DNA of 64,000 bases from assembly GCA_947169045.1 (NCBI GenBank), contig CAMVOC010000005.1:1-64000 (forward strand). The letters run 5' to 3'. The notes below the pieces were generated by a model, which saw only the letters and a list, made by a program, of their open reading frames with translations, made no database searches and had not been told where the DNA came from. The stretch's first letter is position 1. The number at the start of each line of letters is the position of its first letter. Position numbers and translations under genes: made by a program. This stretch comes from an uncultured bacterium. Lineage in GTDB: Bacteria > Patescibacteriota > Gracilibacteria > Absconditabacterales > Absconditicoccaceae. This document shows positions 59,475 through 64,000 of the stretch, piece by piece.

Positions 59475-59522
59475 AGGTTATCAGTAAAAAAGCGCCTCGT
59501 TTAACGATGCAACCTGTAACCT

Positions 59523-60374
59523 TTACTGATTCGGTCTTTTTACTACCCTGTTATACACAATTATCCCTGCCAGAAATGATGCGAGAAATACTCGTTGGCT
59601 TTTGGTAAAAGCTCCAACAAATTCTAGTTGTGAATCAGCTCTTAGATATTCCAGTCGAAACCTTATAAAACTATATCCTATCAAAAACGTTGCAGTAATT
59701 TTCCCTGCGATGAATTTCTGCTTTTTTTTCTGTTTCAGAAACAGTACAAGATTGATAATGAAGAGCGTAATTCCTTCGAAAAGCATGGAAAGAAGGTTGG
59801 TATTGATGCGATAGAGTTGATCGATTTTTGGGTAGATATGGAGAAGATTGAGTGATTTTAGCGTCGGAGTAAGGTTTTGCAGTCGTTGCATATTTGCCGC
59901 AACTTGCTCGAAAGGAATTCCGTAGAGTTCCTGATTGAGGTAATTCCCCAGCCTTCAGAAAAAAATTCCAAAAGGGACCATCACAAAAATGCAATCGAAT
60001 AGTAGAAAAAATTCCTTTCGTGGTAAGGAATATGCTTTTCTGAAGATCAGGAGCGCGATGATGACTCCTATTCCCCCGCCAATAAAAGACATTCCTCCTT
60101 CCCAGACCGCGATAATTTTGCTGAGATGAGCTAGATAATAGGGTGCATCATAGATGAGCACGTGTCCTAATCTACCCCCCACCAGTACTCCTATGACAAT
60201 GAATAGCAAGAGCGTATCTACTCTTTTGGTTAATGCCTCCTGCAATGCAGGGAACTTTTTAACTATATTGGTTTTGCCGATTCGGGAAAGGAAAAAATAC
60301 CCTATAATAAAGGAAATAAAGTAGAAAATTCCATATCGATAGATAGGTCGTCCAAAGAGCGTAAATGCAATCAT
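59523..60374 (-). CDS. lgt: Prolipoprotein diacylglyceryl transferase
   Basis: GGRLGHVLIYD, VWEGGMSFIGGGIGV, GRLGNYLNQELYG, RINTNLLSMLFEG. Confidence 0.92.
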
Positions 60375-60416
60375 AGCTCTGTTATAGTTATTTTTATGGT
60401 TTCTTCAAGGAAGGTT

Positions 60417-61154
60417 TTAGAAATTTGTTTGTAACGTCTTGCTGACGGTATAGAGTTCTTTTAAGAGTTGTGGCTTCATAATATCGAAATATTGGATGAT
60501 ATTGCTCTGTTGTTCTTGGATGTAATTCACTCTTTTTTGCAATGTGGAAAGGGAAGATTGCAACATATCGCTATACAAAAGGTGTTGCTTGTAATATACC
60601 GTATTCTCTGCGATACACGTTCTTTCTTGAACAATCTGTTGTACGATTTGTTCAGCTTTTTCTCCCTGATATTCTTGCACTGCAGTTTTAAATTCTGCAT
60701 TTAAGGTTGTTACTTCTTTTTCGCAACGTTGTGAGTTTTCTTTGTAAGAATTCATGAGAGTCTTTTCCTGATCAATTGCCTTTTGTAAGGTTTGCATCAA
60801 AGAAGTTGCGCTGGAGAGATATTGTTGCAGCACTAAGGCTCTTGCATTGATATTTCCGGCGACTTCTAATTGTGTCATCAGCGACTCGGATAAGTATTCT
60901 TGAGCCATTTTTTGAAGTTGAAGCATATGCATTCCTGCGGTCACTTGTCAGACGGTATTTTTTCCCTCTTGTTTCGTAGCGGTTCATGAAGAAAAAGATG
61001 CTGTCCAAGAAATAATTCCTGCGTTAGCAAGCCCATATTTCACGTGCTGTTGAATAAGCCCCCAAATCGTCCCATTCAGTGCAAAGGTCTGCGAATATAC
61101 TAAAGGGACAGAAAAAGCAGAAATTATCAGGGTTTGTATCAGACTTTTTTTCAT
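60417..61154 (-). CDS. Secreted coiled-coil protein
   Basis: MKKSLIQTLIISAFSVPLVYSQTFA signal peptide; Gln/Glu-rich helical body. Confidence 0.65.
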
Positions 61155-61175
61155 TTTTTTTGATTAAGAAATAAA

Positions 61176-62288
61176 TTATGATTGACCAATTACTTGTACC
61201 ATATCTGCCATTGGAAGATAAATTGCTCCTAGCAACATACCTACGATTCCTGCAACAAATGCCATCAGTAATGGCTCAATCACTGCCATCAGAGCATCAA
61301 TTGCCGAGTTAAGAGACATAAGATAATAACGTGAAATAACTTTTAACACCGTCGCTAATGTACCGGTATTTTCTCAGACGTTAATAATCTGTATCAAAAT
61401 CGCATCAAATAAATCAGATCCTTCCAATGACTCAAAGATGGAGAATCCGGCTACCAAAGAGTTTTTTACCTCAATCATTTTCTTTTTGTAATGAAAATTC
61501 TTGAAAATCTTACTTAAGAGATCAAAGGAAATCACTGGACTTACTCCTGCTTGATAAAACTGACTTAAGAGCACGGTGAATCTATACATATAAAATAGCT
61601 TTACGACATTTTTTATCACTGGAAGTTTCAATAATAATCCATCAATAATAATTTTGAACATTAATACGTATTTGTACAAGAGTTTGTAGGTCGTAACGAT
61701 CGCAAAAGCTCCAATCAATAACCAATATCGATTTGCCTGTAAGAAGTCGGAAAGATTAATCATTATTTGGGTGATCAGTGGCAGTTCGATATCTCCGTAC
61801 ATCTCTATAATCGTTGGCATTACGAAAATCAACAGCACGATCACTGCGATAATTGCGAACACGATGATGAGACAAGGATACATTAACGATTTCTTTACTT
61901 TTGCAGTTACTGCGTTATTAGATTCTAGACTATCTGCTGTTTCTTCAAGCACTTCAGCCATATTACCGGTAATCTCTGTAGATCTTACCAACTCGATTTC
62001 GTCTGATTCAAAAAAATAATCATGTTTCTCCATTGCTCCGGCCAAACTCATTCCCATCGTCAAACTATGAATCATATCCTCCAAAATCATCAGCATTCCT
62101 TTATTCTGCTGCCCTTGAAGCAATGAAACTAATGATTGCCTGATTCCGAGTCCTGCTTTTTGAGAAACTGCCAACAACCTGTAAAAGGTGGTTTTTTGTT
62201 CCATATCAGGCTTTTGCATTTTCGCTATCCAAGCGTTGAACTTTTCGTTTAATGAAGATAATTTTTCTGAAAGTTGCATAGTTCTCAA
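61176..62288 (-). CDS. pilC: Type IV pilus inner-membrane protein PilC
   Basis: FYRLLAVSQKAGLGIRQSL, EIELVRSTEITGNMAEVLEETAD, GENTGTLATVL, EPLLMAFVAGIVGMLLGAIYLPM. Confidence 0.93.
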
Positions 62289-62305
62289 AGCTCAGGAATA
62301 AAAAC

Positions 62306-63628
62306 CTATTTCTCTATCTTTACGAATCTGTAAATCTCATTAAAATCCAAATGTCCTTGCATTAATTTAAACAATCCATCTCTCTCCAAGTCGATCATTC
62401 CATGTTGCATAGCGTATTTACCAATCTCAAATACTGGCTTGTTATCTAGCAACATCTTTTTAATATCTTCGTTATAATTCATCATTTCATACAATCCCAT
62501 TCTGCCTTTGTATCCAGTTCCTCCGCAAACTGGACAAATTTTCCCTGTGGCTGGGTCTTTTCCTGTTCCTGAGGTGATATATCAACGAGAGAAGAAATCT
62601 GACCACTGTTCTTGAGTGATTTTTCTCAATTTAATCTCTTGTTTCAAAAGGTCTTGATCGAAATTCTGGAATGTCCTTTTTGCGTAGTTATATTGAGGAT
62701 GATCCTTGACTGAGACTTTGGTCCCACAATGAGAGCAGACTTTTCTTCCTAATCTCTGTGCAATTACCAAATTGAAGGTTCCAGCTAGCATATAACGCTC
62801 AGCACCCATTTGTAGTACCCTGGTAATCGTCTCTACTGCAGAATTGGTATGCACTGTTGAGAATACCAAATGCCCCGTCATGGCTGATTCCATTGCCATT
62901 TCTAGTGTCTCTTGATCACGGATCTCTCAGATCATGATAATATCTGGATCTTGACGAAGTGCAGATCTTAGTCCTGATGCAAACGTAAATCCAATATCTG
63001 ACCTCATTTGAGACTGATTCAATCCAAACATTTTATTTTCTACTGGATCCTCAAATGTCGTGATATTCACTTCGATTTTATTCACATCTGCAAGACAAGA
63101 ATATAGCGTTGTTGTTTTACCTGATCCGGTAGGTCATGTGTTGAGAATAATTCCATTTGGATATGCCAAACTTTGCCTTATCAGATTCATATTTTCCCCT
63201 TCAATACCCAAATCTTTCAAAAGAGGAATCTTTTTTGACTTATCCACAATACGCATTACGAGCTTTTCACCTCGCACTGTAGGTAAGGTATTCGCACGCA
63301 GGTCTATTTCTTTATTACTTTGTGTAATTACGGAAACTCTGGCATCCTGAGGAAGTCTTTTTTCATCTGGTCTCATTTGACCTGATTCGATTTTAAATTT
63401 AGAAATAATTGATTCGTGAAAACTCTTAGGATACTGTACCAGCTCCGATAATACTCCATCGATTCTTAATCTAATACGACAGTAATTCTCAAATGGTTCA
63501 ATATGAATATCTGATGCTCCTTCTTCAACCCCTACTGTCAAAAGGTAATCAAAAATACGCACAATATCAGATTGTAGAATTGATTGATTTAGTAGTTCTT
63601 TCCAGTTTTGTTGTGGTTTTTCTGGCAT
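62306..63628 (-). CDS. pilB: Type IV pilus assembly ATPase PilB
   Basis: [37 protein letters not shown] (TGA=Gly), [36 protein letters not shown]. Confidence 0.96.
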
Positions 63629-63693
63629 ATAGAGTTTATGTAGAGGATAAACTTTACCCTCTATTATACGCAAAATACAAAAAAATTGCAAAA

Positions 63694-64000
63694 TTATCCA
63701 CGGTAAAATGATTTCACACTAAACATATGTTCAATCGAGATGGAAAGATGCTTTAAAAATTCAGCATTTGCTGTACGTCGATACGGTGAGTACAATCTAT
63801 TTGTTAATACTATTTTTATGTAAGGATTGAGTTGCATAGCATCGTCTTGCCAAGCTAATTCAGGCTGGCTTACTGGGGAAAGTGTCACATTTCGACCACT
63901 GAGCGAGATTCCCTCTGGGAATACATCTACCCAACAATCATCAACATTATTTGGCAGGTAATAATTAGCATAAGCTGCTCCCACTGAATGAATTTTATTT
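63694..64000 (-). CDS. Pilin/pseudopilin-like protein, truncated by window edge
   Basis: Frame open to window end; lies upstream of pilB; no complete domain seen. Confidence 0.45.
   Translation of the reverse strand, partial: NKIHSVGAAYANYYLPNNVDDCWVDVFPEGISLSGRNVTLSPVSQPELAWQDDAMQLNPYIKIVLTNRLYSPYRRTANAEFLKHLSISIEHMFSVKSFYRG

Overview
The window looks like a chromosomal segment of a Patescibacteria/CPR genome, most likely Absconditabacterales (SR1 group). UGA is read as glycine: GroEL GGM tail, PilB GPTGSGKT P-loop, HemW GGGTP, TsaB GPGGFTNLRVG. CGA/CGG sit at conserved tryptophan positions in UDG, HemW, RuBisCO, RsmF-like MTase, YoaP-like GNAT, DUF2461 and PAP2, while CGU/CGC/AGA stay arginine. 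This fits NCBI table 37 rather than table 25. Most ORF-track entries are fragments of longer genes; I merged them across in-frame TGA. Contents: 5 tRNAs (one at the window edge), about 58 protein genes, ribosomal protein operons, groES/groEL, form II/III-like RuBisCO plus an R15P-isomerase-like protein, tandem VirD4/TraG-like ATPases, PilB/PilC, a VTC-DUF4956-CotH cluster, and several secreted or cell-wall-active proteins. Main non-coding finding: a threonine-codon leader peptide (MKQLRTFTTTTTTMCQLW) with mutually exclusive antiterminator/terminator hairpins upstream of thrS. There are also several unannotated promoter-terminator units that look like small RNAs, including a ~280-nt one next to groEL. 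All calls come from reading the sequence by eye; no database searches were run.
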